NCBI RefSeq assembly: GCF_012933545.1
Contig: NZ_JAADJU010000002.1
Span: forward strand, 186,001-250,000
Reading direction: 5' to 3'
DNA: 64,000 nt
From: Rouxiella aceris
GTDB taxonomy: Bacteria; Pseudomonadota; Gammaproteobacteria; Enterobacterales; Enterobacteriaceae
A program made the position numbers and the translations under genes. The notes under the pieces are model-generated. The model was given only the letters and a program-made list of their open reading frames with translations. It was not told the origin of the DNA and did not search any database. Below, piece after piece: positions 52,171-60,303 of the stretch (positions are counted from its first letter, which is position 1; the number at the start of each line of letters is the position of its first letter).

Positions 52171-52357
52171 GACCTATAAATCTCCCTAAGTATTAGCAAT
52201 AAAAGTGTTGGGTGATTTTCTTTCTGCTCAATGCCATAGATACGCTTCTCAACCTGCATCACCGCCCGCTTAATCAGATGCCAGAGACCGATAGCTGTAT
52301 TATCGAAACCCTTTAGTCGAGCCTGCGCTGCGTCACAAAGTAATAAAGAAAATTTGA
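52167..52357 (-). pseudogene. Possible coding relic next to the copA promoter
   Basis: On the minus strand an open frame of about 60 codons reads SLLLCDAAQARLKGFD, then IGLWHLIKRAVMQVEKRIYG, and ends REIYRS at TGA 52167-52169, inside the copA promoter. The residue mix looks coding (amphipathic helices) but there is no start codon at its head, only an internal GTG-ATG. I do not recognise it. It may be the 3' remnant of a gene left by the event that inserted the island. Nothing else is seen in the 52074-52423 gap. Confidence 0.3.
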
Positions 52358-52423
52358 GTTAAGTATTATTGCCTGGTTAAGATAAAAACACATAACCCAT
52401 TTAAATTAAAAGGAATTTAATCT

Positions 52424-52990
52424 ATGGCGATGGGATTTTTTCTTCGTGTGGGCGATAAAACCTCCTGTGGCGGCGAGATCCTGACTGGTGACCCAACTTT
52501 TAGCTGGTATGGCGTACCCACCGCCCGTGATGGCGATGCAGTATCCTGCGGCAAACATTCCGGGCGCTTCCAAATTTGCGGCGGAGTTCAGGATGTCTGG
52601 GATGAGGGACAAATGCTGGCCGGAACCCTGGATAGCATCAGTTCCTGCCCCTGTCGCGCCACCTTTATTAATTCCATTGTTGATTGCTATGAAAAGGAAG
52701 AGCAAACCGCCGTCACTGACCATGTCTTTACTAATACTGCTGCTACTGCGGTAGTGCCTCGGGTTGGCGAGGAGGCTAACCAAAAAACCGCCGCGCAGGA
52801 TCTGCCTTGCCGTCATGCTATCCGTTTCCGCTGTAGCGATGACCATGGTCACTTGCAGCTGAATTGCCGCTATATGTTGTTGTTTCCTCAGGGGCACCGG
52901 GAAACGGGAATTACGGACGCTCAGGGCTTAACGGCATGGCATTTTATTGAATCTGCTGAACATACCAGCCTGCATCTATTAAAGGATTAA
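52424..52990 (+). CDS. PAAR-domain type VI secretion spike-tip protein
   Basis: 188 residues. The N-terminal 90 or so form a PAAR domain (RVGDKTSCGGEILTG; GVPTARDGDAVSCGKH; QICGG) with the Cys/His residues that bind the tip metal. The C-terminal part (RHAIRFRCSDDHGHLQLNCRY ... ITDAQGLTAW) looks like a small beta domain that could load the next gene's product. No other T6SS structural gene lies in the window, so this is an orphan tip locus that would depend on a T6SS elsewhere. Followed by the effector gene after 2 bp. Confidence 0.85.
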   Translation: MAMGFFLRVGDKTSCGGEILTGDPTFSWYGVPTARDGDAVSCGKHSGRFQICGGVQDVWDEGQMLAGTLDSISSCPCRATFINSIVDCYEKEEQTAVTDHVFTNTAATAVVPRVGEEANQKTAAQDLPCRHAIRFRCSDDHGHLQLNCRYMLLFPQGHRETGITDAQGLTAWHFIESAEHTSLHLLKD

Positions 52991-52992
52991 TT

Positions 52993-54171
52993 ATGCCTGT
53001 GTATCATCTCAGTACCCGTATTAGGGCTAACATTGCGCCGAGTTACTTGTTGTACGACTTATGTATTTACCGGATGGACTCCAGGCGAAATAAATATTCC
53101 CTGGTAGATGTAAAACAGCAACCCTTGCAGGGGAACTATGAAACCCAGCGTCATGCCACCGACGATATTAATGATCCCCTTTCTACAATCTATATTATGG
53201 AAGTTACGCTTTATCGCACAACCCTGCTTGAGACCATCTGTGTTTCCCTTGCTCCCTTTACCCATATGTATACGCTGGAAGAGTTTGCCAACGGCAAAGC
53301 CTGGTCGGCGGTTAAGCGCGAAAATCCCTGTTATTTTGAATCAATCGGCATCCCGAAACCGGTAAGCCAGGGCGGAGAAACAAAGGACGTAAAAATATCA
53401 ATACCGGAAAGGCCTTTTATTGCCAAGGAATATCCAATTGGCGACCCCCGCGATCCTTTTGAAAAAAACAAAATTGAAAGAGATATTAGCGACAGATTAA
53501 ATCATTGGTCTTTTCCTACCCAAGGTAACGCCAGCGTTTGCGGCCCGGCAGCCTTTTTTTACTGTCTGCAAAAGGATCGACCCGACATTTATGCCCAGGC
53601 TGCGTGGGAACTATGGCGTTACGGGAAAACCAAAATCGGCCAACTTGAGATCTTGCCGAGTGAGGGCTGTCGTCATCCTTCTGGTTTATTCTATACACCT
53701 GATGGATATAACAGAATATCCGGGCTTGATTGGATAACAATGGCTAGTCTGAGAGACTCGGAAAATGCACTTCTTAGCTTTGATACTCTCGACTCTCCAT
53801 TTGCCGGGGTCACTATGTGGCAAATATTGACCGAGTGGTTTGAGAAAGCGGGCTATAAAATGGTATTTAGTAACGTTGGCATAACACAAGCCGGTATACA
53901 AGGAGTTCATGAGTTAAATGAATATGCAAGAAAAGGATATAAAGTTGTCACATTAATTAATGATGGCCTGCTTAATAGTGGGAGTTCATTATTAACCGTA
54001 CCTACTCACTGGATTGTCTGGGAAGGTCCGCTAACTCAAGATCATGCAGGGATGGTGCAACTAAATCTGTTTTCATGGGGTCAAGTGCGTGAACAGATAA
54101 AGAGTGGTAAAAACCTATCTTTTTTAATTAATCGTTTTTTTGGAGGGGTGGTTTTTAAATCGCTAAAATAA
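52993..54171 (+). CDS. Predicted papain-like cysteine peptidase, candidate T6SS effector
   Basis: 392 residues, no signal peptide. The N-terminal 170 are unrecognised. The C-terminal part has the papain-superfamily pattern: Gln177-x5-Cys183 in QGNASVCGPAAFF, His339 in PTHWIVW, then Asn358 before SWG (LNLFSWG, echoing papain NSWG). This predicts a thiol peptidase or a peptidoglycan amidase. Two bases after the PAAR gene and two bases before a lipoprotein gene, it fits cargo of the PAAR tip with immunity next to it. The last residues, FFGGVVFKSLK, recur in front of the later lipoprotein genes. Family membership needs a structure or profile search. Confidence 0.65.
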   Translation: MPVYHLSTRIRANIAPSYLLYDLCIYRMDSRRNKYSLVDVKQQPLQGNYETQRHATDDINDPLSTIYIMEVTLYRTTLLETICVSLAPFTHMYTLEEFANGKAWSAVKRENPCYFESIGIPKPVSQGGETKDVKISIPERPFIAKEYPIGDPRDPFEKNKIERDISDRLNHWSFPTQGNASVCGPAAFFYCLQKDRPDIYAQAAWELWRYGKTKIGQLEILPSEGCRHPSGLFYTPDGYNRISGLDWITMASLRDSENALLSFDTLDSPFAGVTMWQILTEWFEKAGYKMVFSNVGITQAGIQGVHELNEYARKGYKVVTLINDGLLNSGSSLLTVPTHWIVWEGPLTQDHAGMVQLNLFSWGQVREQIKSGKNLSFLINRFFGGVVFKSLK

Positions 54172-54173
54172 AT

Positions 54174-54587
54174 ATGTGGTTATTAAGAACTGTTTTTTCA
54201 TTGATTTTATTCTGTATAAGTGCATGTAATGCAAGAATAGAGTTTCTTCCCGATGGTGAAAATTTAAAACCCGCCAAGGTTGGAGAACCTTATTATCTAA
54301 AAATTAATATTTTGGGCGGCGGTGTTATTGGAGGGCCTAAGAAAATAGCAGGTTTGGCTATTCCGGATAATAATGGTATTTTCTTACGGCATTGCCAACT
54401 TCCAGAATGGGAAGTTGCTAATATGCAACCTAAGGATAGTAATAATTATAATTGTGTTGAAATATACGGAACACCCATAAAAAATGGCGAGGTGAAAATT
54501 ATTATAAGCGGGTCAATGTATGGGAGTATGATTTCTAGCGCTAGAGAATTTAGCAAAAATTATAAATTACAAGTTATTCAGCCATAA
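54174..54587 (+). CDS. Lipoprotein, candidate immunity protein 1
   Basis: 137 residues with lipobox ISAC (Cys18; next residue Asn, so outer-membrane sorting is expected). The mature part looks like one Ig-like beta-sandwich: AKVGEPYYLKINILGG, EIYGTPIKNGEVKI and a terminal YKLQV strand, like putative-Ig (He_PIG) domains. Two-nt gap from the effector stop without its own clear ribosome site suggests translational coupling. A periplasm-facing immunity protein would imply a periplasmic target for the effector. AT-rich compared with the backbone. Confidence 0.75.
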   Translation: MWLLRTVFSLILFCISACNARIEFLPDGENLKPAKVGEPYYLKINILGGGVIGGPKKIAGLAIPDNNGIFLRHCQLPEWEVANMQPKDSNNYNCVEIYGTPIKNGEVKIIISGSMYGSMISSAREFSKNYKLQVIQP

Positions 54588-54696
54588 TTCTGAGGTGGCT
54601 AACTAAGTGGTAACCCCCCTCCGTAGAAAGGGAGTACTAAATAATATAAATATGAAAATAGCGAAGCGTTGGCAGTCAAAGTAAAACCGAGAAAAT

Positions 54697-54747
54697 ATGT
54701 CTTTAACAAGCGATTTTGGAGGAGTGGTTTTTAAACCGCTAAGATAA
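54697..54747 (+). CDS. Mini-ORF carrying the effector C-terminal tail (copy 2)
   Basis: 16 residues, MSLTSDFGGVVFKPLR, ending one nt before the ATG of the lipoprotein gene at 54749. GGVVFKPLR repeats the effector ending GGVVFKSLK in the same frame, and the DNA matches over about 45 bp. It has its own ATG, so it may be translated and couple to the lipoprotein, or it may be only a relic of an effector 3' end. Confidence 0.55.
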   Translation: MSLTSDFGGVVFKPLR

Positions 54748-54748
54748 T

Positions 54749-55144
54749 ATGAGGAAAATTTTACTTCTTTCTTCGTTAGTTCTCTTATCTGCATGTACTT
54801 TGCAAGCCAGTTTTACTCCAGAAAAAAGTAAACTTAATGATGCTACGCTTGGAGTGCCATATTACGAGCAGATAAATATATTTGGTGGTCGTGTTCTTTC
54901 TTATGATTTACATAGTAAAGAGGTGATTGCCGGTGATATTACACCAGATAATATCGGACTACAAATGCAATATTGTAATGATAAAATGGGGAATAATTGT
55001 TTACAAATTAGAGGGGTGCCAATAAAAACAGGGATAGTTAAAGTGCGGGTATATGGTGGTTTGGCTGGGGGGATGTTTTCAAGGGCAGGGGAATTCGATA
55101 AGACCTATACAATCAAGATAAAACCACCGGAAGGTTCTTCTTGA
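54749..55144 (+). CDS. Lipoprotein, candidate immunity protein 2 (divergent paralogue)
   Basis: 131 residues, lipobox LSAC (Cys16; next Thr). Shares with its neighbours the pattern F-P--L--A-LGVPYYEQINIFGG, LQIRGVPIKTGIVKV and FDKTYTIKI, but is much less similar to copies 1 and 3 than those are to each other. Likely immunity to a different, lost or unlinked effector of the same family. Preceded by the mini-ORF tail. Confidence 0.75.
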   Translation: MRKILLLSSLVLLSACTLQASFTPEKSKLNDATLGVPYYEQINIFGGRVLSYDLHSKEVIAGDITPDNIGLQMQYCNDKMGNNCLQIRGVPIKTGIVKVRVYGGLAGGMFSRAGEFDKTYTIKIKPPEGSS

Positions 55145-55158
55145 AATTATTTTTCCGT

Positions 55159-55218
55159 ATGAATTGTGCTATCACACATTCGTTTTTTGGAGGAGTGGTT
55201 TTTAAACCGCTAAAATAA
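55159..55218 (+). CDS. Mini-ORF carrying the effector C-terminal tail (copy 3)
   Basis: 19 residues, MNCAITHSFFGGVVFKPLK, ending two nt before the lipoprotein start at 55221. SFFGGVVFKPLK matches the effector end RFFGGVVFKSLK at 10 of 12 positions, in frame. The repeat also contains the imperfect dyad AGTGGTTT-TT-AAACCGCT. Confidence 0.55.
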   Translation: MNCAITHSFFGGVVFKPLK

Positions 55219-55220
55219 AC

Positions 55221-55631
55221 ATGTGGTCATTGAAAATAGCTTTTGTATTTATTTTATTCTGTATAATCGCCTGCAGTCCAAGAGCGGAATTTCTTCCTGA
55301 TGGCGAAAATTTAAAACCTGCAACAGTGGGAGAACCTTATTATTTAAGAGTCAATATATTGGGTGGTAGGGCTTTGGGGGGACCTAAGTGGATTTTAGGG
55401 TCTGTTGTTCCTAATGATTCAGGAATTGCCCTACGTTATTGCCCATTACCTTCTTGGCGGATTACAAAACAAACAACGGATACTAACGATCATAATTGCA
55501 TTGAAATATATGGGGTACCAAATAAAACTGGAGTAATAAAAATCACTATTGGGGGAGCATTATATGGACATATGTTGGCCAGCGGCAGCGAGTTTAGCAA
55601 GATCTATAAATTACAGGTTACTCAACCATGA
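55221..55631 (+). CDS. Lipoprotein, candidate immunity protein 3
   Basis: 136 residues, lipobox IIAC (Cys18; next Ser). Close paralogue of copy 1: same DGENLKPA-VGEPYYL block, NILGG, NCIEIYGVPNKTGVIKI and YKLQVTQP end. With copy 1 it brackets the divergent copy 2, so the array is not a simple run of recent duplicates. Its TGA overlaps an ATG of a further small frame. Confidence 0.75.
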   Translation: MWSLKIAFVFILFCIIACSPRAEFLPDGENLKPATVGEPYYLRVNILGGRALGGPKWILGSVVPNDSGIALRYCPLPSWRITKQTTDTNDHNCIEIYGVPNKTGVIKITIGGALYGHMLASGSEFSKIYKLQVTQP

Positions 55632-55792
55632 TCGAGAGTTATCTTATTGGGTTACTTTTGCCTTGTATATGGCTTCTTCTGCTGCAAATGAGAAAACCGC
55701 TCTGGGTGGCAGTTTTCTCGCAGGTGAAAGGGAGCAAAACCTGTCCATACTCTTCACTATTTTGCCAGCGGAGCAACGTTGAGGTCATTTGA
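55628..55792 (+). CDS. Small ORF overlapping the third lipoprotein gene (54 residues)
   Basis: ATG 55628 overlaps the previous stop (ATGA). The N-terminal half is one hydrophobic helix (YLIGLLLPCIWLLLLQM), the rest basic with two cysteines. May be a real small membrane protein translated by coupling or a chance frame; it resembles nothing I know. Confidence 0.3.
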   Translation: MIESYLIGLLLPCIWLLLLQMRKPLWVAVFSQVKGSKTCPYSSLFCQRSNVEVI

Positions 55793-55826
55793 ATATTATC
55801 TGGCAGGCAAGGTTGTTGGAAGTGCC

Positions 55827-55855
55827 TTTGTTTAACTTGTAACGCTCGCTATAAT
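55827..55855 (+). promoter_or_regulatory. Sigma-70-like promoter before the acyltransferase gene
   Basis: Consensus -10 TATAAT (55850-55855) with TTTGTT 17 bp upstream (55827-55832). Predicts separate transcription of the acyltransferase gene. Confidence 0.5.
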
Positions 55856-55963
55856 CCTTCCTTACCTGTCAGGTTGGCAACTTAACCGCGCGGTCATTTA
55901 CCGGCAATCCACCCTCGACGAATGCAGCACATTTTAATGAAAATTTTTAAGGGGAATTTCAAC

Positions 55964-57130
55964 GTGAAACGCTTGCCAGCGAATAATCGCTTGCACCATA
56001 TAGATGCTTTACGTGCGATAGCCGCTTTGTGCGTAGTCATTATGCATTTCTACACCGGATTGCCCGGTGGTGCTGCCAGTTCAGCTTTGGCTGGCAATGT
56101 GCAGGTCCTTGATTTCGGCCGTATTGGGGTGGTTCTGTTCTTTACGATATCCGGCTTTGTTATCCCCGGCAGCTTGCAGCCTGGAGAGCATAAGGGCGTT
56201 TTCTGGATCAGGCGATTCTTTCGACTTTATCCCGCCTACTGGGTCTCTATCTGTGCCGTTATCCTCGCGCAATGGCTATTCCTCGATACAACTTTTAGCC
56301 TTCGGCAAATCCTGGCCAATATCACCATGCTACAAAACTTCATGCATTTTGAGAATATCCAGGGGGTGTACTGGACTCTGAAGGTTGAGCTGATTTTTTA
56401 CGTTATGGTCTATTTGGCATTTTGTTGTCACTTGCTGGAGAAACCGGCTTTTTTGCTGGCAGCTTCGGCATTTTTCTTCGTCATTTTTGTGTTTTATCTC
56501 GATTATTGGACCGGCGTCACCACGCTTGCCCATCGTTTTATTGAGTTCGCCAATCTTTCGCATGTCAGTGATGCCCATGGCGGAACTGCAGACAATCATC
56601 CGTTACCTGGCGCACTCAATATGAACTGGGGTAATTTCTCTGGCTATTTTTCTGTAATGTTTTTGGGCGCTGCGCTGCGTCTGTGGTTTATTGGCAAAAT
56701 GAATCGTGCCGATAAATTCGCCACAGGCATTCTTGCTCTCGGCTGGTTTGTTTTGTTACCAGCGATGGGAATGATTGTTTATGTACGGACACAGGACGTG
56801 GGGCTGTTTAGTATGTATGGCTCATGGAGTACGGCGCTGGCACTCTTTATGATCCTGGCTTTTTTGTCACCCATTCGATCCAAAATAATGGTTTGGCTTG
56901 GTGTGGTGAGTTATTCGCTGTATCTGCTGCATCCGCTGGTGATAGACACATTATTTGCTTTTCATGTGACGGCGGCATGGGCAGCGGCCTATCCGTTACT
57001 GGCATTGCTATTTTGTATTATTATCTCCGCTGCGCTTGCGGGATGTTTATATCATACGGTAGAGCGAACTGCCGTAAATATTGCCCGTCAGCTAACCAAG
57101 GGGTTAAGTATTCGCAATGGCAATTTATAG
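55964..57130 (+). CDS. Acyltransferase-3 (OafA-like) membrane protein
   Basis: 388 residues from GTG 55964 (AAGGGG eight nt upstream); ATGs at 55922 and 55937 are in frame but poorly placed. About ten membrane helices. The family start motif HHIDALRAIAALCVVIMHF carries the catalytic His region, followed by RIGVVLFFTISGFV and FWIRRFFRLYPAYW. Such proteins O-acetylate O-antigen, peptidoglycan or exported glycans. Not seen at this place in E. coli; last gene of the island before cueR. Substrate unknown. Confidence 0.85.
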   Translation: MKRLPANNRLHHIDALRAIAALCVVIMHFYTGLPGGAASSALAGNVQVLDFGRIGVVLFFTISGFVIPGSLQPGEHKGVFWIRRFFRLYPAYWVSICAVILAQWLFLDTTFSLRQILANITMLQNFMHFENIQGVYWTLKVELIFYVMVYLAFCCHLLEKPAFLLAASAFFFVIFVFYLDYWTGVTTLAHRFIEFANLSHVSDAHGGTADNHPLPGALNMNWGNFSGYFSVMFLGAALRLWFIGKMNRADKFATGILALGWFVLLPAMGMIVYVRTQDVGLFSMYGSWSTALALFMILAFLSPIRSKIMVWLGVVSYSLYLLHPLVIDTLFAFHVTAAWAAAYPLLALLFCIIISAALAGCLYHTVERTAVNIARQLTKGLSIRNGNL

Positions 57131-57339
57131 CGCCAGGATGGCGGATATGCTTCTTGAATAAAGGAAGTATTGATTTTTTCTAACTGGCTTTATGACTAAG
57201 GGTCGGAACCGCCTCTCAAGGATAAGTTAGAGAACACTAAGTCCTTTTCAATGGTTATGCCGCCCCCCATGCCACTCAGCGTAAATCCCCTTATGCAGCT
57301 ATTAAAAATTCATAATGCGCATCCGCCAACTTTGCGATA

Positions 57340-57360
57340 ACCTTCCAGTGAAGGGAAGGT
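57340..57360. promoter_or_regulatory. Second CueR-type box, directly before cueR
   Basis: ACCTTCC-AGTGAAG-GGAAGGT, the same 7-7-7 dyad as at copA (52147-52167), ending 12 bp before the cueR ATG. Suggests CueR autoregulation. Only a weak -35 (TTGCGA, 57332) is seen. Confidence 0.75.
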
Positions 57361-57372
57361 AACGGAGGCAAT

Positions 57373-57771
57373 ATGAATATTAGCGATGTGGCAAAAAAAA
57401 CCGGGTTAACCAGTAAAGCGATCCGCTTTTATGAGGAAAAGGGCCTGGTCACCGCGCCTATGCGCAGCGATAACGGCTATCGCAGTTATGCGCCGCGACA
57501 TATTGAAGAACTTACGCTATTACGTCAGGCGCGACAGGTAGGCTTTACCCTCGATGAGTGTCAGGAGCTGGTGGCGTTATTTAATAACCCGCAGCGGCAT
57601 AGCGCCGATGTTAAAGCGCGCACGCTGCAAAAAGCGCAAGAGATCGCCCTGCATATTGAAGAATTGAAAGCCATGCGTGAGCGCTTACTTGCGCTAGCCG
57701 AGGCTTGTCCCGGTGATGATGGCGCTTTTTGCCCGATTATCGATAATCTAAGTGGCTGCTGCCATAAGTAA
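57373..57771 (+). CDS. cueR: Copper-responsive MerR-family activator CueR
   Basis: 132 residues. MerR winged helix ([25 protein letters not shown]), dimerisation coil, and Cu(I) ligands Cys112 and Cys120 in [10 protein letters not shown], numbered as in E. coli. The CCHK end is conserved. Activates copA (and cueO) on copper excess. In relatives copA and cueR are close; here 5.3 kb of accessory genes separate them. Confidence 0.97.
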   Translation: MNISDVAKKTGLTSKAIRFYEEKGLVTAPMRSDNGYRSYAPRHIEELTLLRQARQVGFTLDECQELVALFNNPQRHSADVKARTLQKAQEIALHIEELKAMRERLLALAEACPGDDGAFCPIIDNLSGCCHK

Positions 57772-57820
57772 CCTGCCCGGAGGCAGTGCGTGACGGAGTT
57801 TGCCCGCTATCACGCAGCAG

Positions 57821-57852
57821 AAAAAGCACGGCAGCACCAAGGGTTGCCGTGC
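57821..57852 (-). terminator. Terminator of ybbJ (convergent with cueR)
   Basis: GCACGGCA / TGCCGTGC stem (57826-57833 with 57845-57852), then TTTTT on the minus strand. Confidence 0.85.
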
Positions 57853-57858
57853 GAAAGG

Positions 57859-58326
57859 TTAAATCTGGCGGGCCGTGGTGCTGTGAATCACCTGCAGCGT
57901 ATTGCCTTCGACACCGGTTACCTCCACCTCGTCACCGATGTTAAGGTTTTCGGCACCACTGACTCGCCAGGTGCTGTCACCAATACGGATGCGGCTAAAG
58001 CCATTTTCCGGTTGTTCCAGCAAGCGGCCATGCAGGCCCAGCATTTGTTGCCCGCGCTGGTTGAGGCTGCCATTGGGCGCGTCAGCGTAAGCTTTACGCT
58101 CTAGCCAACTGGCCCATAGCAAGGCAGCGATCACCGTAAACAGCGCAAAAGCCACCCCCTGCCACTCCCACGGTAGCGGGATCAGCCAAATCAGCAGACC
58201 AACCAGCGCCGCCGCGACGCCGCTCCACAACAGATAGCCGCTGGCACCCAGCATTTCTGCCGCCAGCAGCAGACCACCCAGCGACAACCAGAACAGATGC
58301 GGACTTGCCGTCAGCTGTTGCAGCAT
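57859..58326 (-). CDS. ybbJ: NfeD-family membrane protein YbbJ
   Basis: 155 residues: short N-terminal hydrophobic segments (about 10-80) and a C-terminal OB-fold NfeD domain (about 95-150, GLHGRLLEQPENGFSRIRIGDSTW). NfeD proteins pair with a stomatin-like partner, here QmcA, whose stop overlaps this start (TAATG). Role probably in membrane quality control. Confidence 0.93.
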   Translation of the reverse strand: MLQQLTASPHLFWLSLGGLLLAAEMLGASGYLLWSGVAAALVGLLIWLIPLPWEWQGVAFALFTVIAALLWASWLERKAYADAPNGSLNQRGQQMLGLHGRLLEQPENGFSRIRIGDSTWRVSGAENLNIGDEVEVTGVEGNTLQVIHSTTARQI

Positions 58327-59234
58327 TATTTTCCGCCTTTGGTTTCTTTCAGTAATTCGGCAATACCGCCAATGGAGCCCATAATACTGGTGGCATCCAG
58401 CGGCATCATAATCACTTTACTGTTATTGGCCGAGCCGATCTTGGTCAGCGCTTCGGTATATTTCTGCGCGATAAAATAGTTGATTGCCTGTACGTCCCCG
58501 GCAGCAATGGCGGCGGAAACCATCTGTGTTGCCTTGGCTTCGGCTTCGGCGCTTCGCTCACGGGCTTCTGCCTGCAGGAAGGCGGACTGACGTTCACCTT
58601 CAGCCTTGAGGATTTGTGACTGTTTCTCCCCTTCGGCGCGCAGAATAGCCGACTGTCTTACCCCTTCAGCTTCGAGGATATCGGCACGTTTGGTACGCTC
58701 GGCTTTCATTTGCGCATTCATTGCCGAGACCAGCTCGGCCGGTGGTCGCACATCACGAATTTCGATACGGGTGATTTTCACCCCCCACGGATTGGTGGCT
58801 TCATCGACAATATGCAGCAGGCGCGCATTGATGCTGTCGCGCTGTGACAGCATTTCATCCAGCTCCATCGAACCGAGCACGGTACGGAAATTGGTCATGG
58901 TCAGATTGACGATTGCCTGTTGCAGATTACTGACCTCATAGGCGGCGCGTGCCGGGTCGATAACCTGAATAAAGCACACCGCATCGATAGCCACATTGGC
59001 GTTATCGCGGGAGATAATCTCCTGGGGCGGAATATCAATCACCTGTTCCATCATATTGATTTTACGGCCCACGCGGTCCATAAACGGCACCACCAGATTC
59101 AAGCCGGGCATCAGGGTTTTGGTATAACGGCCAAAACGTTCGACGGTCCATTGAAAGCCCTGGGGAACAATTTTGATGCCCGCAAAGACCACAATCAACG
59201 CCAGAACGATGACCACGGGAATAAACGTCAGCAT
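58326..59234 (-). CDS. qmcA: SPFH/stomatin-family membrane protein QmcA
   Basis: 302 residues. One N-terminal membrane helix ([19 protein letters not shown]), SPFH domain (about 25-200) and an Ala/Glu/Lys coiled-coil tail (about 200-265). E. coli QmcA is a multicopy suppressor of ftsH htpX loss and forms membrane microdomain complexes. Start ATG 59234 with AGGAG eight nt upstream; the frame open to 59318 is not conserved. Operon with ybbJ. Confidence 0.95.
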   Translation of the reverse strand: MLTFIPVVIVLALIVVFAGIKIVPQGFQWTVERFGRYTKTLMPGLNLVVPFMDRVGRKINMMEQVIDIPPQEIISRDNANVAIDAVCFIQVIDPARAAYEVSNLQQAIVNLTMTNFRTVLGSMELDEMLSQRDSINARLLHIVDEATNPWGVKITRIEIRDVRPPAELVSAMNAQMKAERTKRADILEAEGVRQSAILRAEGEKQSQILKAEGERQSAFLQAEARERSAEAEAKATQMVSAAIAAGDVQAINYFIAQKYTEALTKIGSANNSKVIMMPLDATSIMGSIGGIAELLKETKGGK

Positions 59235-59386
59235 AGTTGCAACTCCTGTAATGAGATATCTCAAAAGGTCAGTAAAACCTTTCCCTGTGTGCAGACAAGA
59301 CTGCCACCGGTAAATCATCGCACATTTGGGCGGGGAGAATACGACTAAAGGGGAAACGAGAAAGAGAAACAGGGAGGAAGGTCACG

Positions 59387-59425
59387 AAAAAAGCACGCTG
59401 TTCCCGAGAGAGAAAAACAGCGTGC
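59387..59425 (-). terminator. Terminator of cnoX
   Basis: Ten-bp stem GCACGCTGTT / AACAGCGTGC (59393-59402 with 59416-59425), followed by TTTTTT on the minus strand. Confidence 0.9.
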
Positions 59426-59445
59426 GTAAAATACGCGGTGGACGA

Positions 59446-60303
59446 TCAGTAAAGCAGGGCGTAGAGCTGGCGGCGGTATTTGGCGGCTAATGCATCGCCA
59501 GTACCGAGGGCTGCCAGGATATCCATCATGGTTTTACGCGCACTGCCGTTACCGGCGGCGAGATCTTTTTTCAGATGGCCGAGCAATTGCTCAAGGGCTT
59601 CTTCGTTACGTCCCACTTGATGTAATTGCAGCGCCAACTGCACCGCCAGCTCGACGTTCTGCGGGTCTTCGGCAATCTGCTGCTGCAATTGCTGAATTTC
59701 CGGGGTATCCGCTGCTTGTTTCAACAGCTCGATCTGAGCGACCAGTCCCTGATACCGCGTATCACGGTCCTGTAACGGAATGGTGGCCAGCACTGCCTCG
59801 GCATCATCGCTGCGGTTAAGCTGAATTTGTACTTCTGCCAGCAGTAGACCAATATCGCTGCGTTGCTGGCTGAGCTGCCAGGCGTCTTTCAGCAATGGCA
59901 ATGCTTCCAGCATCTTGCCTTCTTGCATCAGCGCGGTGGCCTGCGCTGCCTTGAGCTCTTCTTCTTTTGGCAGCACTTTGCTCAGCAGTTCGCGGATCAC
60001 TTCTTCCGGCTGCGGTCCCTGGAAGCCATCAACCGGCTGGCCGTCCTGGAACAGATAGACCGCCGGAATAGAGCGCAAACCAAATTGGGCGGCAATTGCC
60101 TGCTGTGCATCGCAGTCTACTTTGGCCAGCACAAATTGCCCGGCATATTCTGCCGCCAGTTTGTCCAGGATCGGCCCAAGGATCAGGCAGTGTTGACTGC
60201 GCTCAGACCAGAAATAAAACATCACCGGCACCGTCATGGACTGTTCCAGCGTTTGATGAAGATTTGACTCGTTAATTTCGACTGCTAAAGGTTGTGCAAG
60301 CAT
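59446..60303 (-). CDS. cnoX: Chaperedoxin CnoX (YbbN)
   Basis: 285 residues. Thioredoxin fold (about 5-115) with SQHC (36-39) in place of CxxC, as in E. coli CnoX, followed by a TPR-like helical domain. Hypochlorite-activated holdase that also protects GroEL substrates by mixed disulfides. Start [12 protein letters not shown] at ATG 60303 as in E. coli; upstream in-frame codons to 60390 are not conserved. Confidence 0.95.
   Translation of the reverse strand: MLAQPLAVEINESNLHQTLEQSMTVPVMFYFWSERSQHCLILGPILDKLAAEYAGQFVLAKVDCDAQQAIAAQFGLRSIPAVYLFQDGQPVDGFQGPQPEEVIRELLSKVLPKEEELKAAQATALMQEGKMLEALPLLKDAWQLSQQRSDIGLLLAEVQIQLNRSDDAEAVLATIPLQDRDTRYQGLVAQIELLKQAADTPEIQQLQQQIAEDPQNVELAVQLALQLHQVGRNEEALEQLLGHLKKDLAAGNGSARKTMMDILAALGTGDALAAKYRRQLYALLY

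Noticed and set aside
54704-55220. CRISPR-like or promoter repeats
   Set aside because: The three similar segments are about 450-550 bp apart and correspond to coding sequence of the effector end, so they are gene-end duplicates, not an array.
52424-57130. Prophage or integrative element
   Set aside because: No integrase, transposase, tRNA boundary or direct repeats beyond the two CueR boxes; the boxes are functional promoters rather than attachment sites.
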